DNA from: Pyrinomonadaceae bacterium
Lineage (GTDB): Bacteria > Acidobacteriota > Blastocatellia > Pyrinomonadales > Pyrinomonadaceae
Direction of reading: 5' to 3'
Length of the DNA stretch: 64,000 bases
NCBI GenBank assembly: GCA_017983495.1
Contig: JAGOBH010000004.1
Span: 247,734 to 311,733 of the forward strand
The notes beneath the pieces were generated by a model. That model made no database searches. It was not told the origin of the DNA and saw nothing but the letters and a program-made list of their open reading frames with translations. This document shows positions 54,357-63,204 of the stretch, in pieces (position 1 is the first letter of the stretch; each line of letters begins with the position of its first letter). A program made the position numbers and the translations under genes.

Positions 54357-55385
54357 CTACCCGATCCTGCGCATAACGGCGGCGAAAACCTCATCGACCG
54401 AGATATCCATACATATCCATTTGTCGCACGTCCGCCGGTGGCAATCGACGCGGCAACCGATGTCAGTGCGTTCGACGCAGATGTCACCGTCGGCGAGGCT
54501 GCCGTTTCGCCACCATTCGGTCGGGCCGAAAATGCCGACGACCGGTGCCGCCGCGGCGACCGCGATATGCGTCGGCCCGGTGTCGCCGCCGATATAGACT
54601 GCGGCACGTTTGGCGAGTTCGTAAAAGCCTTTGAGGCTCGGCTCGGTCAATATCAGCTTGCCCGATTTGCTCGCGGCGGCGGCACGCCCGGCGAGTTCCG
54701 CCTCATTCGGCCCGGTCGCGACGACCGACGTCATGCCGGTCGCCTCATAGATGCGGTCGGCGAGCTGGCCGAATTTTTCGGCGTGCCAGAGCTTTGTTAC
54801 CCAACCGCCGCCCGGATTGAGGATCGCGAATTTGTCGCCTGAGCGTTCGATGATCGCGTCCGCCTCGGCCGCGTGCCCGGCGTACGCCGTTATCGGAAAA
54901 TCGAGCCGCGTGTCGTCGTACTCAAACCCGAACGCCACTGCCGCGAGGTGCAGATTTTTGCGAATAACGTGCATTTCCGGCGGCGTCTTGACCGTGTCGG
55001 TGAGCAAAAACCGGCCTGCCGGTTCACGTAAGCCCGAACGCGAAAAGCCCCAACGCCGTTTGGCACCCGCGATCTTGCCGATCACGGCCGATTTGATCAG
55101 CCCCTGCATGTCGATGGCGACGTCGTATTTATTCTGCCGGACGAGCCTCGCCTGCTTGGACATGTCGATCAAAATGTCCTCGATCACACGCCCGCCCCGC
55201 ATCGAACGCGTGTCGATCTCGATCAGATCGTCGATCACATCGCACCCGCGCAGTATCTCAGCCGAACGCTGTTCGACCACCCACGAGATATGAGCCTCAG
55301 GCAAATGACGCCGTATCGCCGCCACCGCCGGCAACGCGTGAACCAGGTCGCCGATCGCGCTCAGTTTTACGATGAGTATCTTCAC
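54357..55385 (-). CDS. waaC: Glycosyltransferase family 9, heptosyltransferase I type
   Basis: 342 residues. N-terminus MKILIVKLSAIGDLVHALPA is the classical GT9 start. C-terminal nucleotide-sugar site: LNPGGGWVTKLW near residues 188-199 and YIGGDTGPTHIAVAAAAPVVGIFGPTEWWRNG near 265-297 in pieces. WaaC adds the first L-glycero-D-manno-heptose to KDO in LPS core, on the cytoplasmic face. ADP-heptose biosynthesis genes are not in the window. Could also be a related GT9 enzyme of exopolysaccharide synthesis. The DUF3108 gene follows. Confidence 0.85.
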   Translation of the reverse strand: MKILIVKLSAIGDLVHALPAVAAIRRHLPEAHISWVVEQRSAEILRGCDVIDDLIEIDTRSMRGGRVIEDILIDMSKQARLVRQNKYDVAIDMQGLIKSAVIGKIAGAKRRWGFSRSGLREPAGRFLLTDTVKTPPEMHVIRKNLHLAAVAFGFEYDDTRLDFPITAYAGHAAEADAIIERSGDKFAILNPGGGWVTKLWHAEKFGQLADRIYEATGMTSVVATGPNEAELAGRAAAASKSGKLILTEPSLKGFYELAKRAAVYIGGDTGPTHIAVAAAAPVVGIFGPTEWWRNGSLADGDICVERTDIGCRVDCHRRTCDKWICMDISVDEVFAAVMRRIG

Positions 55386-55565
55386 TTGGAATAATGTTAA
55401 ACGCTATGCGGGGCGATAACAAAAAGTCTTGTAAAATTTTCACCTTTCGCGTATTCTTTTCCAGATAGAAATCATTAAAGTAATCTTACGGATCGACGTT
55501 TTACCACCTATTCACCATTGCGGCGAGTTTCAACATATTCTGTTGGTCGGTCATTCACTGAATTG

Positions 55566-55581
55566 TTCGTTTTAGAACGAA
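55566..55581. promoter_or_regulatory. Inverted repeat upstream of the first M36 gene
   Basis: TTCGTT-TTAG-AACGAA, six-base arms around four bases, 33 bases before the ATG at 55614. Within a 228-base gap. May be an operator or short hairpin; no regulator is assigned. Confidence 0.35.
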
Positions 55582-55613
55582 TCCACTTAATCAGCGTTCA
55601 GGAGGCTTAAAAG

Positions 55614-58600
55614 ATGTTCAAGCGTTTTACTGCGGAAACTCGTTGGAGTGTTTTCGCATGTTTATTTGTATTAGGTTTAATAACCGCAATAGTGGTGCTG
55701 CCATTCAAATTCAGCACAGCCGCGGCCGGCCAGAATGGCCTGTTCACCAGAACGGAAAGCCACGACCCCGGATTGCCAAACTTCGACATTCGCACCGCCA
55801 AGGACGAAAAGGCCCCTGCTTTTTTTGATGCGGCGAGAAACTCCGTTGGCAAAAGCGCTGTCTCGGTTGCTGATATCCGTGACGGATTTGTTCGCGGCGA
55901 AGATGCCCTAAGGTCGAAACTACCGCAGGTCAAATTCGAATACAACGAAGATATTCGAATTCCCGAGGTGATCACCCCGGACGTCTGGAAATCGAAGGTC
56001 GAGTGGCTTTCGAGCCCGTCGGGCGACAAACGCGCGGACATTCTCCGAAGTTTTGTGAAAGATAATAACGACCTCATCGGCGTTAACGATCAACAGGCAG
56101 ACGGCCTGATCGTAACGGCCGACTACACCAATCCGGACGGCAACATGTCGTTTGCACACCTCGAACAGCGTATCAACGGCGTCCCCGTTTTCCGCGGCGA
56201 GGTCAAGGCCGGATTCACGAAAGACGGCCGCATTATCCGCGTCATCAACAACCTCGCTCCGGGCATGGACTACGGTTCGCTCTCGACCGAGTTTGGCGAT
56301 CCGGCGAACGCCGTTCGCTCAGCTGCCGGCTATATCAACCACGACATCCGTCCGTCTAATGTTGCCCGCAACGACGCAGCATCAAATGATCTGAAGGTGG
56401 TCTTTGGCCAGGGTGACTGGGCGACCACAGCTGAAAAAATGTATTTTCCGACCGAGCCCGGCGTGGCCGTGCCGTCGTGGCGCGTCCTGATCTGGGAACC
56501 GGTCAACGCATATTACGTGATCGTCGACGCCAGCACAGGCACGATGCTGTGGCGCAAGAACATTACCGAAGACCAAACACAATCGGCTACATACAATGTC
56601 TATAACAATGTCAACGCGTTTATGAGGGCTGCGGACAGCCCGGCCGCACTGTCGCCGGGACCGCTCGACCCGACATTAGGCACACAGGCTCCGCTCGGAA
56701 CCAGAACCAACGTCACGTTGATCGGTAACGAGGGACCGCTTTCCTTTAACAATAATGGTTGGATCACCGACGGCGGCAATACCACTGATGGCAACGCCAA
56801 CGAAGCCGGTATCGATCGCGACGGTACCAATGGAGTTGATGCTCCGCAAGTCGGCGCACCGAACCGCACATTTACTTCTACATGGAATCCACCACCGGGA
56901 AGCCCTGCACCCGGCGACGATCCGTTGACGGCCCAGGCTCAACGCGGTGCGGTCATCCAAATGTTTTACGTGATGAACCGCTATCACGATTCGATGTATC
57001 AGCGCGGATTTACCGAACAGGCATTTAACTTCCAGGCCGACAACTTCGGCCGTGGAGGCCTAGGTGTCGACCGTGTTTCGTCCGAAGGTCAGGATTCGTC
57101 GGGCACGAACAATGCAAACTTCTCGACGCCGGCAGACGGCGGTCGCGGACGTATGCAAATGTTTGTCTGGACGGGCCCGACGCCCGATTATGACGGAACA
57201 GCCGATGCCGAGGTGATCCTTCACGAAGTCACGCACGGCACATCAAACCGTTTGCATGGAAACGCGTCGGGTTTGTCTACCAATATGGCTCGCGGTATGG
57301 GCGAAGGTTGGTCAGACTTTTATGCGGAAGCGATGCTTTCCGAGCCGACCGACCCGATCAACGGGATCTACACGACGGGCGGCTATGCCACCTTTCTGGT
57401 CGCTGCCGGATTTACAGGAAACTACTATTACGGTATTCGCCGTTTTCCGCGTGCCCCGATCACATTTTTGGGAGCAAACGGCAAACCGCATAATCCGTTC
57501 ACATTCAAGTACATTAACGCCGGTTGCAACACCTTGATCGGAACAACGACCTCAAATCCACCGCCGAACAGCGCATTTCCGCGTGGTCCGATCGGCGTAA
57601 CGACCTGCGATCAGGTCCATAATATCGGCGAGATCTGGAGCAGTATGCTTTGGGAAGTGCGTAACCGCATGGTCACGCGTCTCGGGCATACAGCGGGCAC
57701 GACGAGAGTTCTGCAAGTCGTTACAGACGGAATGAAACTCGCGCCGATCGGTCCTACGATCATTCAGGAACGCGATGCGATCATCGCAGCAGCAGCGGCT
57801 CTTCCGCTTGCCCCCGAAGCATCTCTTGATGTTGCGGACGTCCGCGAAGGTTTCCGCGTTCGCGGTGCCGGATTTAGCTCGGCAGTTACCAATGCCGGAA
57901 CGGGTGCAGACAATACGATCGTCGTCGAAGCATTCGACACGCCGAACGTAGTGATGACCAATCCGTTCTCGGTCAACGATTCGACGGGCAACAACAATGG
58001 TGTCCCCGAGCCGGGTGAAAACGTGCGACTCAGCGTCGCCGTGACAAACACGACAGGTGCAACGGTAAACAGCGTTGTCGTCAACGTTGATGGCGGCGCA
58101 AACGTCAGCTACGGCAACGTGGCGGACGGTGCGACGGTGACCAACCTGATCCCCTACACGGTATCGGCCGCCGCCCCGTGCGGCAGCACGGTATCGGTGA
58201 CGATCAACATCAGTAGTGCGGCCGGGGCCCAAACCCCGCAGGTCCGCAGCTTTGCGCTCGGAACGCCGAGCGGTGTCGTACAGAACTTTGACGGCGTGAC
58301 GGCTCCGGCTCTTCCCGCCGGTTGGACGACAACGCAGGACAGCGGTACGGCAATTACATGGACAACGACCGCAACCGGTCCGAGCTCGGCTCCGAACTCG
58401 GCGTTTGCCAACGATCCGGCAACGGTCAATATGTCGTCGCTCGAGTCACCGGTGATACCGATCACATCGGCAGCAGCTCAGATCAAGTTCAAGAACAAGT
58501 ACGTTACCGAATCCGGTTTTGACGGCATGGTCCTTGAGATCAAGATCGGAGCCGGTGCCTATGCGGACTTCATCACTGCCGGCGGTTCATGGGTTTCGGG

Positions 58601-59684
58601 TGGATATAATGCACCGATCAGTGCCAGCTTTGGCAGCCCGATCGCAGGCCGTCAGGCTTGGACAGGGACGTCTGCAGGCGGTTACATCGATACGGTCGGA
58701 AACCTGCCCCCCGCGGCTAACGGCCAGAGCGTTTCGTTCCGCTGGAGAATGGCGTCTGACAGCTCGCTTGCCGCGACCGGCGTGAACATCGACGATGTTC
58801 AGGTCGTCAGCAGCTTTACCTGTCAGCCGGTCACACCTACGAGCAAGAAGCCGTTTGACTTTGACGGCGACGGCAAGACGGATATTTCGGTATTCCGTCC
58901 GAACGCGGGCAGCCCGCAGTGGTGGGTCCTTAAGAGCACGGGCGGCAACTTTGCCACTCAGTTTGGTGCGGCAGGCGACGTAATGACGCCGGCCGACTAC
59001 ACCGGTGACGGCAAGGCGGACGTTGCGTTCTTCAGGCCCTCGAACGGTAACTGGTTCATCCTGAGGAGTGAAGATCTGACGTTCTTTGCATTCCCGTTCG
59101 GCACAAACGGCGACACGCCTGCACCGGGCGACTACGATGGTGACAACAAGGTCGACGCAGCGGTTTTCCGGCCGTCGAACTCGACCTGGTTTATCAGCAA
59201 GTCGAGCGGAGGAACGACCATCACGGCCTTCGGAGCTGCCGGTGACGTGCCTATCAATAACGACTACGACGGCGACGGCAAGAACGACATCGCCATTTAC
59301 CGTCCGAACGCAGGCAACCCGCAATGGTGGATCCAACGTAGTACGGCAGGCCTTATCGCCTTCCAGTTTGGAGCTGCCGGTGATAAGACGGTCGCTGGCG
59401 ACTACACCGGCGACGGCAAAGCCGACGTTGCGTTCTTCCGTCCAAGTACCGGTTTCTGGTACGTGCTGAGGAGCGAGGACTCGTCATTCTACGCGTTCCC
59501 GTTCGGCAACAATACCGACACACCTGCACCGGGCGACTATGACGGTGACGGCAAGAATGATGCCGCGGTTTTCAGGCCGTCGTCAAACACGTGGTATATC
59601 AATCGAACCGGAGGTGCTGGCGTGTTGATCCAACCGTTCGGCGCCGCCGGTGACATTGCGATACCGAGTGCCTACGTCCGTTAG
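55614..59684 (+). CDS. Exported M36 (fungalysin) metalloprotease with FG-GAP C-terminus
   Basis: 1356 residues; AGGAGG ten bases before the ATG. Hydrophobic export segment ~14-35. Residues ~40-310 are the propeptide. The M36 domain has zinc site HEVTHGTSNRL (His537, Glu538, His541) and Glu564 in GMGEGWSDFYAE. Later ~760-860 is a beta-sandwich and ~870-1070 a MAM/LamG-like segment (QNFDGVTAPALPAGWTTTQD). From 58851 the last 277 residues are the six-blade FG-GAP module ending AIPSAYVR. Secreted protease for external protein use. The adjacent gene is a paralogue. Confidence 0.92.
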   Translation: MFKRFTAETRWSVFACLFVLGLITAIVVLPFKFSTAAAGQNGLFTRTESHDPGLPNFDIRTAKDEKAPAFFDAARNSVGKSAVSVADIRDGFVRGEDALRSKLPQVKFEYNEDIRIPEVITPDVWKSKVEWLSSPSGDKRADILRSFVKDNNDLIGVNDQQADGLIVTADYTNPDGNMSFAHLEQRINGVPVFRGEVKAGFTKDGRIIRVINNLAPGMDYGSLSTEFGDPANAVRSAAGYINHDIRPSNVARNDAASNDLKVVFGQGDWATTAEKMYFPTEPGVAVPSWRVLIWEPVNAYYVIVDASTGTMLWRKNITEDQTQSATYNVYNNVNAFMRAADSPAALSPGPLDPTLGTQAPLGTRTNVTLIGNEGPLSFNNNGWITDGGNTTDGNANEAGIDRDGTNGVDAPQVGAPNRTFTSTWNPPPGSPAPGDDPLTAQAQRGAVIQMFYVMNRYHDSMYQRGFTEQAFNFQADNFGRGGLGVDRVSSEGQDSSGTNNANFSTPADGGRGRMQMFVWTGPTPDYDGTADAEVILHEVTHGTSNRLHGNASGLSTNMARGMGEGWSDFYAEAMLSEPTDPINGIYTTGGYATFLVAAGFTGNYYYGIRRFPRAPITFLGANGKPHNPFTFKYINAGCNTLIGTTTSNPPPNSAFPRGPIGVTTCDQVHNIGEIWSSMLWEVRNRMVTRLGHTAGTTRVLQVVTDGMKLAPIGPTIIQERDAIIAAAAALPLAPEASLDVADVREGFRVRGAGFSSAVTNAGTGADNTIVVEAFDTPNVVMTNPFSVNDSTGNNNGVPEPGENVRLSVAVTNTTGATVNSVVVNVDGGANVSYGNVADGATVTNLIPYTVSAAAPCGSTVSVTINISSAAGAQTPQVRSFALGTPSGVVQNFDGVTAPALPAGWTTTQDSGTAITWTTTATGPSSAPNSAFANDPATVNMSSLESPVIPITSAAAQIKFKNKYVTESGFDGMVLEIKIGAGAYADFITAGGSWVSGGYNAPISASFGSPIAGRQAWTGTSAGGYIDTVGNLPPAANGQSVSFRWRMASDSSLAATGVNIDDVQVVSSFTCQPVTPTSKKPFDFDGDGKTDISVFRPNAGSPQWWVLKSTGGNFATQFGAAGDVMTPADYTGDGKADVAFFRPSNGNWFILRSEDLTFFAFPFGTNGDTPAPGDYDGDNKVDAAVFRPSNSTWFISKSSGGTTITAFGAAGDVPINNDYDGDGKNDIAIYRPNAGNPQWWIQRSTAGLIAFQFGAAGDKTVAGDYTGDGKADVAFFRPSTGFWYVLRSEDSSFYAFPFGNNTDTPAPGDYDGDGKNDAAVFRPSSNTWYINRTGGAGVLIQPFGAAGDIAIPSAYVR

Positions 59685-59717
59685 GCGAGACGGCACAAGT
59701 TGTGTCAATTTGGACTT

Positions 59718-59747
59718 GGGAGGCTGCTTACGCGGCCTCCCATTTTT
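59718..59747 (+). terminator. Rho-independent terminator after the first M36 gene
   Basis: GGGAGGC (59718-59724) pairs with GCCTCCC (59735-59741), ten-base loop, followed by ATTTTTG. About 33 bases after the stop. Confidence 0.8.
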
Positions 59748-59882
59748 GTTTCCCGCGCTCAGGTTGGGGCCTCGGCGGTCAGAATAAAGATCATTGTATC
59801 CTCGCCCGGGTTTGTATATGATATTGGGCAGAAAACACTTAAAAATTCGGTTGGTGTTTCCGATAGACTTGGAGGCTTGTCG

Positions 59883-62800
59883 ATGAGATCACGGCGCAGG
59901 ATTGGCAGACGCGGGTTGATAGTTGGGATCATCGTTGTGTTGTCGGCGGTGTTTATGGCTGCGAATGGCGGGTTTGACGGGCGAGCGGCGGCGAGCGGAG
60001 TGAGGGCTGACGGTACTCGCCTGGCCAACTACGACATACGCTCCGACCTCAGTTCGGCGGCGGACATATATCGCGAAACTGCTCGTCAACGCGTCGGTCG
60101 AAGCTCCGCGGATATCAATGATCAGCGTGAGCGTTTTGCGGCGGGCGAGGCGAAACTGCGTACGCAGGTCGCCGATCTCCGCGTTGAATACCACCCGGAT
60201 CTTGGCGTGCCGGAGGTGATCGGGTCAGACGTTTGGGCGAGTGAGATCGCCGCTCTGACGCCGCCTTCGACGCAGCCGCGTGCCGAGTTGCTGCGTGGGT
60301 TTATAAGCGAGAATCGCGACCTCTTTGGCATCGACGGATCTGCGGACGGATTGAAAACTGCCGCGGACTATACCAACCCCGGCGGCGGGCTTTCGTTCGT
60401 GCGGCTCGAGCAGACGATCGTCGGCGTGCCGGTCTTTGGCGGCGAACTAACGGCGGGTTTTGCGAAAGACGGGCGGATCGTTCGCATCGTCAACAACCTC
60501 GCTCCGGGTCTCGGCGATGTGCAAGTGTCTGCCGATTTTGGCGATGCGGCGAGTGCGGTCCATGCGGCGGCGGGTCACCTCGGCCACAATTTGCAGCCAG
60601 CCGATCTGCGAAAGACGACCGCTGAGCCGATGTACTTCGCGATCGAGCCTGGCGTTGCCGTGCCAGCGTGGCGGGTGCTGATCTGGGCGGCGGATGCACC
60701 GTATTATGTTGTCGTTGACGCGGCGAGCGGCACCCTGCTCTGGCGAAAGAACATTAGCGAAGACCAAACGGCGTCGGCGACCTACGACGTCTACGGCAAC
60801 GCGACGAGCCCGATGAAGACGGCCGACAGTCCGGCACCATACACGCCCGGTTGCCCCGACCCGACAAATTGCGTACAGCCGGTAGCGATCCCGCGAACCG
60901 GTTTCACGCTGATCGGCAACGAAGGGCCGCTCGCATTCAATAATCTCGGCTGGATACCGGACGGCGGCCTGCCGGTGCGTACGCCGGCAAACGCGAACAT
61001 CACCGACGGCAATAACGGCGAAGCAGGCATCGACCGCGACGGCACGCAGGGCGTCGACCCGCAGGGCCACGCGGTCGGTAACCCTAATCGTGTATTTAGT
61101 TACGTGTACAATCCGGCTCCGGGCATTCCGCCGCCGGGCGACGATCCGACGCCGCCAAATCCGCAGACGTATCCGCCGACGCCGTTTCAACAGGGTGTCA
61201 CGGCTCACGGTTTTTATTTGCTAAACCGTTGGCACGACGAGATGTACAAGCTTGGTTTTAACGAACAGGCCGGCAATTTTCAGCATTTCAATTTTGGCCG
61301 AGGCGGCAGCGAGGGCGACCGCATATCGTTTGAGGTGCAGGACGGGTCGGGCACGAACGGTGCCAATTTCTCGACACCGGCGGACGGCGGACGCGGCTTG
61401 ATGCAGAATTTTCGCTGGACGCTGGCGACGCCCGGCCGCGACGGGACGCTCGACAGCACGGTCGTCGTCCACGAACTGACCCACGGCACGTCAAACCGTC
61501 TACACGGCAACACGACGGGTTTGAGTACCAACATGGCACGCGGAATGGGCGAAGGCTGGTCGGATTTTTACGCGGCGGCACTGCTGTCCGAACCCGCCGA
61601 CGCAGCGTGCGGTGTCTACGCCGTCGGCGGCTATATCAGCCACAATTTTACGGCCGGATATGCGAACAGCTATTACGGACTGCGTCGTTTTCCCTTGGCA
61701 CGCATCGGCTGTTTGGGCGCGAATGGCCTGCCGTTCAACCCGCTGACGTTTCGCAATCTGAATGCCGGCAGCTGCGCGACATTTGACGCGGCATTTCCGC
61801 GTGGAATGCTCGGCTCGGCGACCTGCGATCAGGTGCATAATGCCGGCGAGATCTGGTCCTCGGCCCTGTGGGAAGTCCGCGGTCGCCTGATCGATATTCA
61901 CGGTGCGGTCGAGGGTAACCGCCGCGTCCTGCAGTATGTGACCGACGCGATGAAGCTGGCGCCGCTCAACCCGAATTTTCTGCAGGCTCGTGACGCGGTG
62001 ATCACAGCCGCCGCGGCAATTGACGCGGGCGATGTCGTGCTTGTTCGCGAAGGATTTCGCCGACGCGGTATGGGATTTAGCGCGTCGATCCAGACGACCA
62101 CGCCGGCATCGGTCACCGAGGCGTTCGATTTTGCGCCGGGTGCGTTGCGTTCGCCGTTCGATTTTGACGGTGACGGCCGCACGGACATCTCGGTCTATCG
62201 CCCGTCCGAAGGCAACTGGTATCTGCAGCGCAGCACGCAGGGCTTTGCCGCACTGAATTGGGGCATCGCGACCGACAAACTCGTGCCGGCCGACTATGAC
62301 AACGACGGCAAGACCGATCTGGCCGTTTTTCGCAAGGGCGAAAACAGCACCTGGTACATACTTAATAGCGCAAGCAGCACCGTTCGTGTGGCCCAGTGGG
62401 GTGCGTCGAACATCGAGCAGGCGATACTCTTTGACACGCCGGTACCGGCCGATTATGACGGCGACGGCAAGGCCGATCTTGCCGTTTGGCGGCTGACCGA
62501 TTTTATCAGCGAACCGGCAAGATACTTGATCCAGCAAAGCTCGAACGGCCAATCGCGCGTCGCCCAATGGGGCAGCTCGGGCGACATTCCGGTGCCGGCA
62601 GATTTCGACGGCGACCGGCGTGCCGATCTCGCCATCTATCGCGGAGCGGCGCCGGGCGGCGCTCAGTGGTGGGTCCAAAAGAGCCTTTCGGGCCAGGTCC
62701 AGGTCACCCAATTCGGCCTCGGCAGCGACAAGGCCGTGCCCGCCGACTACACCGGCGACGCCCTCGCCGACATCGCCGTCTGGCGGCCCTCAACCGGCGA

Positions 62801-63029
62801 GTGGTTCATATTACGCAGCCTAAACAACAGCTACTTCGCCTTCCCGTTTGGCACGAACGGCGATCTCCCCGTCCCAGGCGACTACGACGGCGACGGTCGT
62901 GTCGACGCGGCCATATTCCGCCCGTCAAACTCGACGTGGTTCGCCCAACGCTCAACCGCCGGTATCCTCATCCAGCAATTCGGAGCCACCGGCGACGTGC
63001 CCGTGCCAAACGCGTTTGTGCGACAGTAA
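59883..63029 (+). CDS. Second exported M36 (fungalysin) metalloprotease with FG-GAP C-terminus
   Basis: 1048 residues from the ATG at 59883, with GGAGG seven bases upstream; longer frames from 59700 cross the terminator. N-terminal anchor GLIVGIIVVLSAVFMAANGG. Propeptide resembles that of the neighbour (VPEVIGSDVW; VFGGELTAGFAKDGRIVRI). Zinc site HELTHGTSNRL (His530, Glu531, His534), Glu557 in GMGEGWSDFYAAA. There is no separate beta-sandwich and MAM-like part: the FG-GAP module follows directly at 62151 and ends PVPNAFVRQ. Tandem duplicate with divergence, richer in GC than its neighbour. Confidence 0.92.
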   Translation: MRSRRRIGRRGLIVGIIVVLSAVFMAANGGFDGRAAASGVRADGTRLANYDIRSDLSSAADIYRETARQRVGRSSADINDQRERFAAGEAKLRTQVADLRVEYHPDLGVPEVIGSDVWASEIAALTPPSTQPRAELLRGFISENRDLFGIDGSADGLKTAADYTNPGGGLSFVRLEQTIVGVPVFGGELTAGFAKDGRIVRIVNNLAPGLGDVQVSADFGDAASAVHAAAGHLGHNLQPADLRKTTAEPMYFAIEPGVAVPAWRVLIWAADAPYYVVVDAASGTLLWRKNISEDQTASATYDVYGNATSPMKTADSPAPYTPGCPDPTNCVQPVAIPRTGFTLIGNEGPLAFNNLGWIPDGGLPVRTPANANITDGNNGEAGIDRDGTQGVDPQGHAVGNPNRVFSYVYNPAPGIPPPGDDPTPPNPQTYPPTPFQQGVTAHGFYLLNRWHDEMYKLGFNEQAGNFQHFNFGRGGSEGDRISFEVQDGSGTNGANFSTPADGGRGLMQNFRWTLATPGRDGTLDSTVVVHELTHGTSNRLHGNTTGLSTNMARGMGEGWSDFYAAALLSEPADAACGVYAVGGYISHNFTAGYANSYYGLRRFPLARIGCLGANGLPFNPLTFRNLNAGSCATFDAAFPRGMLGSATCDQVHNAGEIWSSALWEVRGRLIDIHGAVEGNRRVLQYVTDAMKLAPLNPNFLQARDAVITAAAAIDAGDVVLVREGFRRRGMGFSASIQTTTPASVTEAFDFAPGALRSPFDFDGDGRTDISVYRPSEGNWYLQRSTQGFAALNWGIATDKLVPADYDNDGKTDLAVFRKGENSTWYILNSASSTVRVAQWGASNIEQAILFDTPVPADYDGDGKADLAVWRLTDFISEPARYLIQQSSNGQSRVAQWGSSGDIPVPADFDGDRRADLAIYRGAAPGGAQWWVQKSLSGQVQVTQFGLGSDKAVPADYTGDALADIAVWRPSTGEWFILRSLNNSYFAFPFGTNGDLPVPGDYDGDGRVDAAIFRPSNSTWFAQRSTAGILIQQFGATGDVPVPNAFVRQ

Positions 63030-63204
63030 ACTAGTCGCGAAATGATCTCGAAAAGATGCTTGTTTTGTGAAGAAACGGTGTTAATATAGCCCAACACTCT
63101 GATTTAGATACGACCATTTTGCCTCCATTGGTTTGCGGCTACGATGGCATTTTGCTTAATTGACCGGCAAATTTTTGTTTTGGTTTTGTCAGGAGACGCG
63201 GAAT

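Noticed and set aside
54272..54607. Minus-strand frame overlapping the heptosyltransferase 3' end
   Set aside because: Out of frame with waaC; Arg/Ser/Pro-rich shadow.
55569..55581. Possible LexA-type box before the first M36 gene
   Set aside because: Arm orientation and spacing do not match a LexA site known to me; kept only as an unassigned inverted repeat.
61500..62711. 403-codon minus-strand frame opposite the second M36 gene
   Set aside because: Arg/Ala-rich shadow of a protein with intact protease and propeller motifs.
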